Shown in pieces: positions 57,400-64,000 of a stretch of DNA of 64,000 nucleotides. Source of the DNA: Enterococcus sp. ZJ1622 (lineage in GTDB: Bacteria; Bacillota; Bacilli; Lactobacillales; Enterococcaceae); contig NZ_JAAKDW010000001.1 in assembly GCF_011038845.1 (NCBI RefSeq), forward strand, positions 62,001 through 126,000, written 5' to 3'. The notes under the pieces were generated by a model. The model was given only the letters and a program-made list of their open reading frames with translations, was not told the DNA's origin and searched no databases. A program made the position numbers and the translations under genes. Each line of letters starts with the position of its first letter. The first letter of the stretch is position 1.

Positions 57400-57839
57400 T
57401 GAGTCAAATTTATCTAGCAGGTCCATTTTTTTCGGAGGAACAAATCGATCGAGTAAGCCGTATCGAAAAAGCATTGGAGGAAAACCCGACAGTCACAGAT
57501 TTTTATTCTCCAAGACATCATCAAGAAAGCAACTATGAAATATTTAGTGCAGGCTGGGCACAAGAAGTCTATGAAAAAGATATGGAAGAGCTGACTGATG
57601 CTGATTTCGTGGTAGCGATCCTTGATTTTGAACATCAGACGATCGATCCGGGAACTGCGTATGAACTAGGTGTCGCAACCATGCTGAAAAAACCGATGAT
57701 CATTTTCCAAGAAGAAACGGTACCTACGAACTTGATGGTCACACAAAGTCTGCATACTTATTTGAAAAAAGACCAGGAAGTACGCGACTATGATTTCAAT
57801 ACGCTTCCTGTCACACCATATGTTGGCGAATATTTATAG
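57399..57839 (+). CDS. Nucleoside 2-deoxyribosyltransferase
   Basis: 146 residues. The LAGPFF opening, the SPRHHQE segment and DPGTAYELG with the catalytic Glu (about residue 90) are signatures of this enzyme, which exchanges bases between deoxyribonucleosides. It starts one base inside the previous stop, with GAAGGAGG before it. Lactobacilli use it for deoxynucleoside salvage; the kinase that follows would phosphorylate the products. Confidence 0.88.
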   Translation: MSQIYLAGPFFSEEQIDRVSRIEKALEENPTVTDFYSPRHHQESNYEIFSAGWAQEVYEKDMEELTDADFVVAILDFEHQTIDPGTAYELGVATMLKKPMIIFQEETVPTNLMVTQSLHTYLKKDQEVRDYDFNTLPVTPYVGEYL

Positions 57840-57854
57840 AAAAGGAAGGATGAC

Positions 57855-58556
57855 ATGTCAGTGATATTAATTTCAGGAACAATCGGCGCAGGCAAGAGCA
57901 GTTTGACAGATATGCTTGCGAACGAAATCGATTCTAAACCTTTTTATGAAAACGTAGAGGATAATGAAGTATTGCCGCTTTTTTATTCGAATCCGGAGCA
58001 GTACGCATTTTTATTGCAGATTTTCTTTTTGAATAAACGCTTTTTAGCAATGAAAAACGCACTAGTCAATGATGACAACGTGCTGGATCGTTCGATCTAT
58101 GAAGACAGTCTGCTGTTTCATTTGAATGCAGACTTAGGTCGGGTAACAGATATCGAAGTGAAGCAATATGACAGCTTGCTGGACACGATGCTGAATGAAC
58201 TAGACGATGTAGCACCGAAAAAACGGCCGGATCTGATGGTTCACATCAAAGTCTCTTTGGATACGATGCTGAAACGGATCAAAAAACGCGGACGCGATTA
58301 TGAACAGTTAGAAAGCGATGAAACGCTGTATAACTATTACGAATCATTGAATCAACGTTACAATCAATGGTACGAAGATTTCGATGTGTGCCCAAAAATC
58401 CAAATCGATGGCGACAAATATGATTTTGTCGAAAAACCAGAACATGCCAAAGAAGTGATCTTGCAGATTCAAGAAAAACTGGCCGAGTTAGAAGGAAAGC
58501 CGGCTGGTAGATATTTCACAGATAATCAACATGCAAAAGGTCAGGAATTAGGCTGA
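57855..58556 (+). CDS. Deoxynucleoside kinase (dAdo/dGuo/dCyd kinase family)
   Basis: 233 residues. P-loop GTIGAGKSS at 8-16, DRSIYED with the catalytic acid/arginine pair near 75, and a lid region RIKKRGRDYE near 148. It phosphorylates deoxyribonucleosides to their 5'-monophosphates. AAAGGAAGG precedes the ATG. It ends the salvage operon; the C-terminal 25 residues are a charged extension beyond the usual end. Confidence 0.88.
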   Translation: MSVILISGTIGAGKSSLTDMLANEIDSKPFYENVEDNEVLPLFYSNPEQYAFLLQIFFLNKRFLAMKNALVNDDNVLDRSIYEDSLLFHLNADLGRVTDIEVKQYDSLLDTMLNELDDVAPKKRPDLMVHIKVSLDTMLKRIKKRGRDYEQLESDETLYNYYESLNQRYNQWYEDFDVCPKIQIDGDKYDFVEKPEHAKEVILQIQEKLAELEGKPAGRYFTDNQHAKGQELG

Positions 58557-58566
58557 ATATGAACAG

Positions 58567-58619
58567 AAAACCTGCAGCATAAGTCGAATCGGCTTTACTG
58601 CAGGTTTTCTTTATTTTTT
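58567..58619. terminator. Bidirectional terminator
   Basis: AAAACCTGCAG pairs with CTGCAGGTTTT around a 20-base loop; T-rich sequence follows on both sides. It serves the kinase on the plus strand and the small Cys-rich protein on the minus strand. Confidence 0.85.
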
Positions 58620-58799
58620 CATTTTCACAGAATTTCGTTTATGGCTTTCAGCTGCGTACATGTCAAAAGATTTAAACGAATCTTTGACTAATTTATGGCA
58701 GTGGTCACAAATACTAAGACTGCCTTGATCGCTAAATTCTGTATGAATATTTTTACTGTCCGTACATGTACAGTAATCATGACTATCAAATATGTTCAT
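58611..58799 (-). CDS. Small Cys/His-rich (zinc-ribbon-like) protein
   Basis: 62 residues from ATG 58799 behind GAGGAGAG; the frame extends upstream but without a start signal. Four cysteines as CTC...CDHC plus histidines suggest a zinc-binding ribbon. It is short and charged, with a basic end. Function unknown. It converges on the deoxynucleoside kinase and shares its terminator. Confidence 0.65.
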   Translation of the reverse strand: MNIFDSHDYCTCTDSKNIHTEFSDQGSLSICDHCHKLVKDSFKSFDMYAAESHKRNSVKMKK

Positions 58800-58901
58800 T
58801 TTTCTCTCCTCTGTCACTGATATGCGTATCCAATATAACAGAAAAGTGAGAGAGAAACAAAGAATGTTAAGAAATTTTACAAAAGAATCGATCAATCATA
58901 C

Positions 58902-59315
58902 TTACAGACTGTAGATGTTCCCATCTTCATCCTTGATTCGATAGTTCCCGATTTTCGTAAAGGAGATTTTTACGTTTTTGTCATTCTGCTTCCCAGAAAT
59001 GGTGTAGACATTCTTGTCTGTTGTAATTTTAATATCTGTCAAGGTTGTCTTTTTGTCCATTTCCTCAGAAGAATCGGAGCTTTTGATATCGTATTCTCGC
59101 GTCCATTCCATCTTGTTATCCGTAAATTTGATCGTTCCGCTCACCAGATTCAAGTCTTCCCGAACCTTGAGTGTGTAGATGCTGTCAGTAATATCCGCTT
59201 TATCCGCTTGATAAGTGGTGGTTTCAGTCGTTTTGTCTGTTGATTGACCTGTGTTGCAACCAGTTAAAGTAAAAATACCTGTCACCAAAGCCATCAATAT
59301 GATTAATTTCTTCAA
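58902..59315 (-). CDS. Lipoprotein, 137 residues
   Basis: TTG 59315 gives a proper lipoprotein signal (KKLIILMALVTG, lipobox LTGC) and lies eight bases after a GGGGGC site; longer starts upstream would add an implausible leader. The mature part has a Thr-rich linker and a compact beta-type domain with alternating Lys/Asp/Thr. It resembles small surface lipoproteins of unknown function. It is divergent from the LacI operon. Confidence 0.75.
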   Translation of the reverse strand: MKKLIILMALVTGIFTLTGCNTGQSTDKTTETTTYQADKADITDSIYTLKVREDLNLVSGTIKFTDNKMEWTREYDIKSSDSSEEMDKKTTLTDIKITTDKNVYTISGKQNDKNVKISFTKIGNYRIKDEDGNIYSL

Positions 59316-59496
59316 AAAAATTGCCCCCATATAATAGGATAAGGAAATTATACCATTGGAGACTGGAACTTGAAACGGATGTGAGAGAAAAAATCCAGAT
59401 AAAGGAATAAAAACAAAGAGAAAGTGAAAAAAAGAGAAGTTTTTTCGAAAAATTCGTTGTTTATCCAAGAAAGGCCAATCTCTTCAAAACAACACG

Positions 59497-59546
59497 AGAA
59501 AACGCTTGAAGAAAGTGGTTGCAAAAACAGAGAAACATGTTATATT
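59497..59546 (+). promoter_or_regulatory. Promoter and weak cre-like box of the LacI-GH1 operon
   Basis: TTGCAA (59519-59524), 16 bp, TATATT (59541-59546). Just upstream AGAAAACGCTTGAA (59497-59510) resembles a cre box in its left half and CG centre only. The leader of about 160 bases contains an AAAGGAG with no ATG after it and no other clear feature. Confidence 0.55.
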
Positions 59547-59552
59547 TATAAA

Positions 59553-59564
59553 TGAACCGGTTCA
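59553..59564 (+). promoter_or_regulatory. 12-bp palindrome, probable LacI-family operator
   Basis: TGAACCGGTTCA is a perfect palindrome with a central CG, the form of LacI/GalR operators, and lies six bases after the -10. It is likely bound by the regulator encoded at 59709. Confidence 0.6.
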
Positions 59565-59708
59565 ATTACGGTTGAGAAATAGGAAAAGGAGAACCCAATA
59601 AAAAATCTTTGAACTTATAAACGATCAGAAGATGATCATCATCGTCTAGTAATTATGAACAACAAATGAAAAATAGCAATTGAGTGGAGCTAGCAGGAGT
59701 GAAGGAAT

Positions 59709-60713
59709 ATGTCATCGATTCGAGATGTCGCACAATTAGCAGGAGTGGCGGTTGGGACCGTTTCACGTTACTTGAATGGACAGCAGTTAAAAGAAGAAAA
59801 TAGAGAAAAAATTGAAGCAGCTATCAAAACGCTGGATTATAAGGAAAACATCATCGCCAAAGGATTGAAAAACAATCGAAGTTTTTCGATCGGTCTGCTG
59901 ATCAATGGCATCTCAAGCCGATTTGGATCCGAAGTCATTACAGGAATCGAAAAAGTAGCAGAAGAAAACGGGTATAGCTTGTTACTCAGTGGATTCACAG
60001 GAGAACAAGAGCTGATCAGCCGTAAAGTCGACCATTTGACGAAACATGCAGTAGATGGATTGATCGTTTTTTTATCGGAAGAAGAGTGGTCAGGCATCGA
60101 AGAACTAGGGGAAATCGAAATCCCAATAGTTGCATTGAATTGTCCGAAGACAGTGAACACGATCGATTCGATCCTTATTGATGATCGAAAAAGCGTGGAA
60201 ACAGTCATCCGTCATTATGCAGCATCTGGTCATCAAAAGATCGGGTTTATTGCTGCCTCACAAACAGATTATGCGGCACGCGAACGCTTAGCAGGAGCTA
60301 GGAACGCGATCCAAGCATATCCTCAAAGCCAATTGGAAGTTTTTACAGGTGATTATTCCAGACGAAGCGGGTTTGCTGGAGCAAAAGAGTTGTTAGAAAA
60401 AGGGGTGACAGCACTGTTCGTCAGTAATTACAATATGTCGATCGGTGTACTCGAATGTTTCAATCAAGAGGGTGTACGCATTGGACAAGACATTGCGTTC
60501 AGCCACTATGATTATCTAGATAAAAACAGTCGGAGCAATCTTCCCCAGATAACGATCACACCTCCTACCGAAAAAATCGGGGAATGTGCCGCAGACCTGT
60601 TATTGAAACGGATAAAAAACCAAGAAATCAGTGCAGGGAAAGTCATCGTTATCGAAAATGAGATCGATGGAATCAATGTAGAGAAGAAAACAAACGAAGA
60701 AAGAGGCGAGTAG
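59709..60713 (+). CDS. LacI-family transcriptional repressor
   Basis: 334 residues. The helix-turn-helix SSIRDVAQLAGVAVGTVSRY fills residues 2-21 and the hinge helix follows near 50; the rest is a periplasmic-binding-protein-like sugar sensor. It is the first gene of a two-gene unit with a GH1 glycosidase whose ATG touches its stop codon. The palindrome at 59553 is the probable site of autoregulation. The inducer is likely a beta-glucoside or its phosphate. Confidence 0.9.
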   Translation: MSSIRDVAQLAGVAVGTVSRYLNGQQLKEENREKIEAAIKTLDYKENIIAKGLKNNRSFSIGLLINGISSRFGSEVITGIEKVAEENGYSLLLSGFTGEQELISRKVDHLTKHAVDGLIVFLSEEEWSGIEELGEIEIPIVALNCPKTVNTIDSILIDDRKSVETVIRHYAASGHQKIGFIAASQTDYAARERLAGARNAIQAYPQSQLEVFTGDYSRRSGFAGAKELLEKGVTALFVSNYNMSIGVLECFNQEGVRIGQDIAFSHYDYLDKNSRSNLPQITITPPTEKIGECAADLLLKRIKNQEISAGKVIVIENEIDGINVEKKTNEERGE

Positions 60714-62105
60714 ATGAAACGATATCAATTTCCAGAAAATTTCTGGTGGGGGTCTGCTGCGAGCGGACCGCAAACAGAAGGACGTGTCCCAGGTGACGGA
60801 AAAGGGGAGAATATTTTTGATTACTGGTATGGAATAGAACCTGAAAAATTCTTCAATAAAGTAGGTCCTGACAAAGCATCACAAGTGTATACCAAATATA
60901 AAGAAGATGTACAGCTGATGAAGCAGACCGGCCATAATTCTTTTCGAACATCCATCCAATGGAGTCGCTTGATTCCGGACGAAACGGGCGAGATCAATCC
61001 AGAAGCAGTCAGTTTTTACAATGATTATTTAGATAAATTGATTGAAAACGGTATCGAACCATTCATGAATCTGTACCATTTTGATCTGCCGATGTATTTA
61101 CAGGAAAAAGGCGGTTGGTTGAACCGCGAAACAGTCCTGGCATATGAAAAGTATGCAAAGACTTGCTTTGAACTGTTTGGTTCGAAGGTCAAAAAATGGT
61201 TCACACACAACGAACCGATCGTCCCAGTAGAAGCTGGCTATTTGTATCGTTGGCATTATCCAGAGGAATCAAATATGAAAAAGGCAGTCCAAGTGGGATT
61301 TCATGAGGCCTTGGCTTCTGCACTGGCGATCCGTGCCTATCATTCCATGGAACAAGAGGGGAAGATCGGGATCATCTTGAATTTGACACCAAGCTATCCT
61401 CGTGATGAAACAAACGAAGCAGATGTAAAAGCAGCTCGGATAGCTGATGCGTTTTTCAACCGTTCTTTTCTAGACTCTGCAGTGAAAGGTGAATTTCCCG
61501 AAGATCTGATCACAATCATCAAAGAACTTGGGATCGTGCCAGAACATCAAGAAGGCGATCTTGCACTGATCAGGGAAAACACAGTCGATCTTCTCGGAAT
61601 CAACTATTATCAACCACGACGGATCAAAGAAAAAGAGACCCCAATCGATGTCGAAAACAGCCCGATGCCAGAAGATTACTTCGATAATTACGAAATGCCG
61701 AATCGGAAGATGAACCCTTATCGCGGCTGGGAAATTTACGAAAAAGGCATCTATGATATATTGATCAATGTACGGAATCATTATGGCAATATCGATTGCT
61801 TTATCTCAGAAAACGGGATGGGTGTCGAAAACGAATCACGCTTCCTTCAAGAAGACGGGATGATCCATGATGACTATCGAATCGAATTTGTACGAGAACA
61901 CTTGAAATATGTACATCAAGCAATCCAAGAAGGGGCAAATTGCTTAGGTTACCATATGTGGACGTGTATGGATAACTGGTCATGGACAAATGCCTATAAA
62001 AATCGCTATGGATTCATTTCAGTAGATCTGGATCAAAATGGGAAACGTACCATCAAAAAATCGGGCCACTGGTTCAAAGAAGTTGCTGATAACAATGGAT
62101 TTTGA
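60714..62105 (+). CDS. GH1 family beta-glucosidase or 6-phospho-beta-glucosidase
   Basis: 463 residues with the GH1 opening FWWGSAASGPQTEG, acid/base Glu in THNEPIV (about residue 166) and nucleophile Glu in ISENGMG (about 365). It differs clearly from the GH1 enzyme at 39207 and has no permease beside it, so the sugar must be imported elsewhere. The Ser/Lys/Tyr set that binds the phosphate in 6-phospho enzymes cannot be judged safely by eye, although the late KSGHWFKE region is compatible. Confidence 0.87.
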   Translation: MKRYQFPENFWWGSAASGPQTEGRVPGDGKGENIFDYWYGIEPEKFFNKVGPDKASQVYTKYKEDVQLMKQTGHNSFRTSIQWSRLIPDETGEINPEAVSFYNDYLDKLIENGIEPFMNLYHFDLPMYLQEKGGWLNRETVLAYEKYAKTCFELFGSKVKKWFTHNEPIVPVEAGYLYRWHYPEESNMKKAVQVGFHEALASALAIRAYHSMEQEGKIGIILNLTPSYPRDETNEADVKAARIADAFFNRSFLDSAVKGEFPEDLITIIKELGIVPEHQEGDLALIRENTVDLLGINYYQPRRIKEKETPIDVENSPMPEDYFDNYEMPNRKMNPYRGWEIYEKGIYDILINVRNHYGNIDCFISENGMGVENESRFLQEDGMIHDDYRIEFVREHLKYVHQAIQEGANCLGYHMWTCMDNWSWTNAYKNRYGFISVDLDQNGKRTIKKSGHWFKEVADNNGF

Positions 62106-62130
62106 AAAATGAATGAGTGATAGAGAATAA

Positions 62131-62249
62131 GAGGTTGTAACAAAGCTGTCCTACATCAAATAATAAGAACAGCCAAATAAAAATAGTTCTTCCTATTTTT
62201 TGTTTGGTTGGGCTTATTATCGTAGATGCAAGCTTTTGAACACCGTTTA
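62131..62249 (+). repeat. Structured intergenic repeat, copy D
   Basis: It runs from GAGGTTGTAA to GAACACCGTTTA. Arms: CATC...TAATAAG pairs with CTTATTA...GATG, CAGCCAAA pairs with TTTGGTTG; loop TAAAAATAGTTCTTCCTATT. The GTGACAA-type terminator follows ten bases later, joined by TTCGGAAAAG. Confidence 0.85.
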
Positions 62250-62258
62250 TTCGGAAAA

Positions 62259-62296
62259 GGGAGGTATGACAAGTCTTTGGTCACACCTCCTTTTTC
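62259..62296 (+). terminator. Terminator of the GTGACAA family, copy 5
   Basis: GGGAGGTATGAC pairs with GGTCACACCTCC (one mismatch), then five T. It ends transcription from the LacI-GH1 unit, directly behind repeat D. Confidence 0.8.
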
Positions 62297-62342
62297 CTTC
62301 GAAAAAATAAAGTCCATTATTTCACTTCTTTTTTTAACTTTT

Positions 62343-62372
62343 TTGTCTTTCTATCCCATTTTTGTATATAAT
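62343..62372 (+). promoter_or_regulatory. Promoter of the anchored protein gene at 62408
   Basis: TTGTCT (62343-62348), 18 bp, TATAAT (62367-62372), 36 bp before the start codon. Confidence 0.6.
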
Positions 62373-62407
62373 GGAATAGTCAAAATCGAATAGGAGTGGA
62401 GGAAGGC

Positions 62408-63034
62408 ATGAGAAAAAAGAGACCATTTCTTCTCTTTTGGTTAGCTGGATTTTTCCTGCTGCTTATTTTATCCGCGGCAGTCTCGGGGAAAATGACAGCA
62501 GATCTCGCTCAAAAAAACACAGAAGAAATCGTAGCAAGTAAAGAATCAGTAGATAAATTCAAAAAAGAATTTAAGACGTATTGGTGGGAAGATTACAAAA
62601 TAACAGCGAATTATGAAAAAGGCGAATTAGAAATCTACCTTCCGAAAACAAAAGAAGAAAACCAGTTCATCAATATTGATGATGTATTAAGTGCTATTTC
62701 TCTCAGACAGTATCAATACAAGGACAAACGATTGACGGTGCTCGTGTTATCGAACAGCGGAGAAAAGCTGGCACGTTTGAAAAACGGTAAAGTGATCAAA
62801 CGTTTTTCTGAAAAAGTAGATGCCAAAGTAGTGGCTAGCCGTTTAGCAGATTGGAAAAAAACGAACGAAAAAGTGAAGAAAAACACAGAGAAAACGCAGA
62901 CTTCGAATACGGCGGGCGCAGATTCAGAAAATCTTGGTACCTCATCCTCTGATACATCTGGAGAAAGTGATCCGGTCGGGACCAATCTCAACGATTATGA
63001 TACAAGTACGCAAAACCAGGGATTTAATCCCTAA
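62408..63034 (+). CDS. Membrane-anchored extracellular protein, 208 residues
   Basis: From ATG 62408, behind GGAGGAAGG. An N-terminal basic head and one hydrophobic segment (about 8-27) anchor the protein; a small Lys-rich domain (about 40-150) follows, then a long Ser/Thr/Asn/Gly-rich disordered tail. No sorting signal or lipobox. Function unknown. Monocistronic between a promoter and a terminator. Confidence 0.7.
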   Translation: MRKKRPFLLFWLAGFFLLLILSAAVSGKMTADLAQKNTEEIVASKESVDKFKKEFKTYWWEDYKITANYEKGELEIYLPKTKEENQFINIDDVLSAISLRQYQYKDKRLTVLVLSNSGEKLARLKNGKVIKRFSEKVDAKVVASRLADWKKTNEKVKKNTEKTQTSNTAGADSENLGTSSSDTSGESDPVGTNLNDYDTSTQNQGFNP

Positions 63035-63054
63035 CAATAGAAAAAGAACGAACG

Positions 63055-63093
63055 AAAGAGTAGTCCGCAAAAGAAAGCGGACTGCTCTTTTTC
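63055..63093 (+). terminator. Terminator after the anchored protein gene
   Basis: AAAGAGTAGTCCGC pairs with GCGGACTGCTCTTT around eight bases, then T-run. Confidence 0.9.
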
Positions 63094-63184
63094 GGTATCA
63101 AAGACATTTGCATTTAGAATAAAATCCGTTCGGAGGCTTAAAAGAGAAAGGAAGTTTGTTATAATAGTCGATGGGAGTGATTGA

Positions 63185-63604
63185 ATGAAAAAAGCATTTG
63201 AGTATCTGTTATTAATTCTTGCTATTGGGGTGTTGGGGGCTTGCAGTAGCCAAAAAAATCAATTTGATGCGCAAGCACAAGAGGCAATGGCTTCTTTTAT
63301 GGAAAAAGAAAATCAGTGCTTTCATATGTCCAGAAAAGAACGGGACACATCTTCTTTTCATGAGGATCTGAATAAAGAAAGTATAAAAGAGATCTATTAT
63401 TCAGAAAAAGATTTCAATTCGTATGTATTTGTAGTCAGAGACAAATTGTATAAAGACCCTGATCTGACAGTGTTGGAAGAAAATACCACCAGGGAATATT
63501 TGATGGAAAATGGGGATGAAAATCTGATATTTAGCGAAGGAGAATACAATCCATCCATGGTAGATAAAAAAAATAATTTTCAGCTGATTTATGAAGCGGA
63601 ATAA
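63185..63604 (+). CDS. Small lipoprotein, 139 residues
   Basis: Signal peptide with lipobox LGAC (Cys21), then a charged mature domain rich in Glu, Asp and Tyr. TATAAT at 63160-63165 serves as -10 and GGGAGTG is the ribosome site. I do not recognise the family; the short alpha/beta pattern ending FQLIYEAE resembles other enterococcal lipoproteins of unknown role. Confidence 0.7.
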   Translation: MKKAFEYLLLILAIGVLGACSSQKNQFDAQAQEAMASFMEKENQCFHMSRKERDTSSFHEDLNKESIKEIYYSEKDFNSYVFVVRDKLYKDPDLTVLEENTTREYLMENGDENLIFSEGEYNPSMVDKKNNFQLIYEAE

Positions 63605-63660
63605 AAAACGAAAAGAGTGGTATCTGCTGACTAAGGAGAGCTTGAGGTCGCTAAAAGCAG

Positions 63661-63696
63661 CATTAGGATCTTTCCCTCGAAATTACCGCCCTAATG
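63661..63696 (+). other. Hairpin in the leader of the LTA synthase gene
   Basis: CATTAGG pairs with CCTAATG around a 22-base loop; no T-run follows. The rest of 63605-63818 is AT-rich and probably holds the promoter of the next gene. Confidence 0.3.
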
Positions 63697-63818
63697 ATTT
63701 CTACGTAAATACAGAATCTTAATAAATAATAAAAAAATCTTAAGCTGATGTTTTTTTTATAAAAATTTCATTTTTTAGGAGCAGAATAATAAAAAATACG
63801 TAGAGAGAAGTGATAACT

Positions 63819-64000
63819 GTGACACAACTGAAAAAATTGTGCCAAAATCGTCTAACGGTCGTTTTGATCGCCGCGTTTTTCTTTTGGCTTAAAACGATCA
63901 TTGCCTATTACACAGATTTTTCTTTGGGCGTAGAAGGGAGTATCCAGTATTTTATTTTATGGATCAATCCGATTGCGACAACCTTGCTGTTTTTCGGGCT
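63819..64000 (+). CDS. ltaS: Partial LtaS-type lipoteichoic acid synthase (N-terminus)
   Basis: The frame from GTG 63819 runs off the right edge (about 60 codons). After a basic head there is AAFFFWLKTIIAYYTDF, then a Gly-rich turn and a second hydrophobic segment. This FFWLKT.IAY opening is characteristic of LtaS, the membrane enzyme with an extracellular sulfatase-like domain that polymerises glycerol phosphate from phosphatidylglycerol. GAGAGAAG lies eight bases upstream; another GTG at 63810 is in frame. The catalytic domain is outside the window. Confidence 0.75.
   Translation, partial: MTQLKKLCQNRLTVVLIAAFFFWLKTIIAYYTDFSLGVEGSIQYFILWINPIATTLLFFG

Overview
The window is chromosomal DNA of a low-GC Gram-positive bacterium, almost certainly an Enterococcus and most likely of the E. 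faecium group. The evidence is the gene set and style: WxL/DUF916 surface loci, LPxTG pili with class C sortase, an EfrAB-like ABC pair, many PTS operons under LicT-type antiterminators, CcpA-type cre boxes, strong AGGAGG ribosome sites and frequent TTG/GTG starts. No rRNA, tRNA, CRISPR array, intact insertion sequence or prophage was seen. Species assignment is inference.

Layout. (1) 1-6927: end of a membrane protein gene, a degraded stretch, an AraC regulator with a homopolymer frameshift, then an operon for an MFS permease, a zinc dehydrogenase, a HIT protein, D-lyxose isomerase and xylulokinase (D-lyxose and possibly pentitol to D-xylulose-5-P). (2) 7160-15692: a small membrane protein, tandem structured repeats, then a pilus locus (two sortases, major pilin, minor pilin, large BspA-like tip protein). 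(3) 15943-20422: a membrane protein, the PrsA foldase, an Xre regulator and a DUF1430-like membrane protein that has lost its ATPase partner. (4) 20604-25644: LicT-type regulator, ChbG/YdjC deacetylase, glucose-family PTS and an alpha-type GH4 phosphoglucosidase. (5) 25754-26638: lipid kinase. (6) 27021-32069: WxL surface operon, followed by a divergent Agr/Fsr-like two-component pair, a MazG-like protein and housekeeping sortase A. (7) 36267-40718: classical beta-glucoside operon (licT, EIIBCA, GH1). (8) 40766-48164: GntR regulator and a seven-gene operon combining a CelB-type EIIC, a MupG-like hydrolase, an amidohydrolase and the DgaE-DgaF-KdgK enzymes. (9) 48931-52489: an orphan 50-residue antiterminator RNA-binding domain, a RAT element and a fructose-family PTS with class II aldolase and a second, unrelated D-lyxose isomerase. 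(10) 52815-58556: EfrAB-like exporter, then LOG protein, nucleoside deoxyribosyltransferase and deoxynucleoside kinase. (11) 58611-64000: small proteins, a LacI-GH1 pair, lipoproteins, and the start of an LtaS-type lipoteichoic acid synthase.

How it works together: roughly half of the window is carbohydrate uptake and catabolism, with five RNA antiterminator targets serving three regulators, so much of the region is controlled by PTS signalling at the RNA level. A second theme is the cell surface (pili, WxL proteins, three sortases, PrsA, LTA synthase). The most unusual signals are a family of five intergenic hairpin elements whose arms differ but remain base-paired while their loop and ends stay constant, the stand-alone CAT RNA-binding protein at 48931, and the DgaE/DgaF operon built around a CelB permease and a MupG-like hydrolase. 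All identifications come from reading the sequence; no database search was run.
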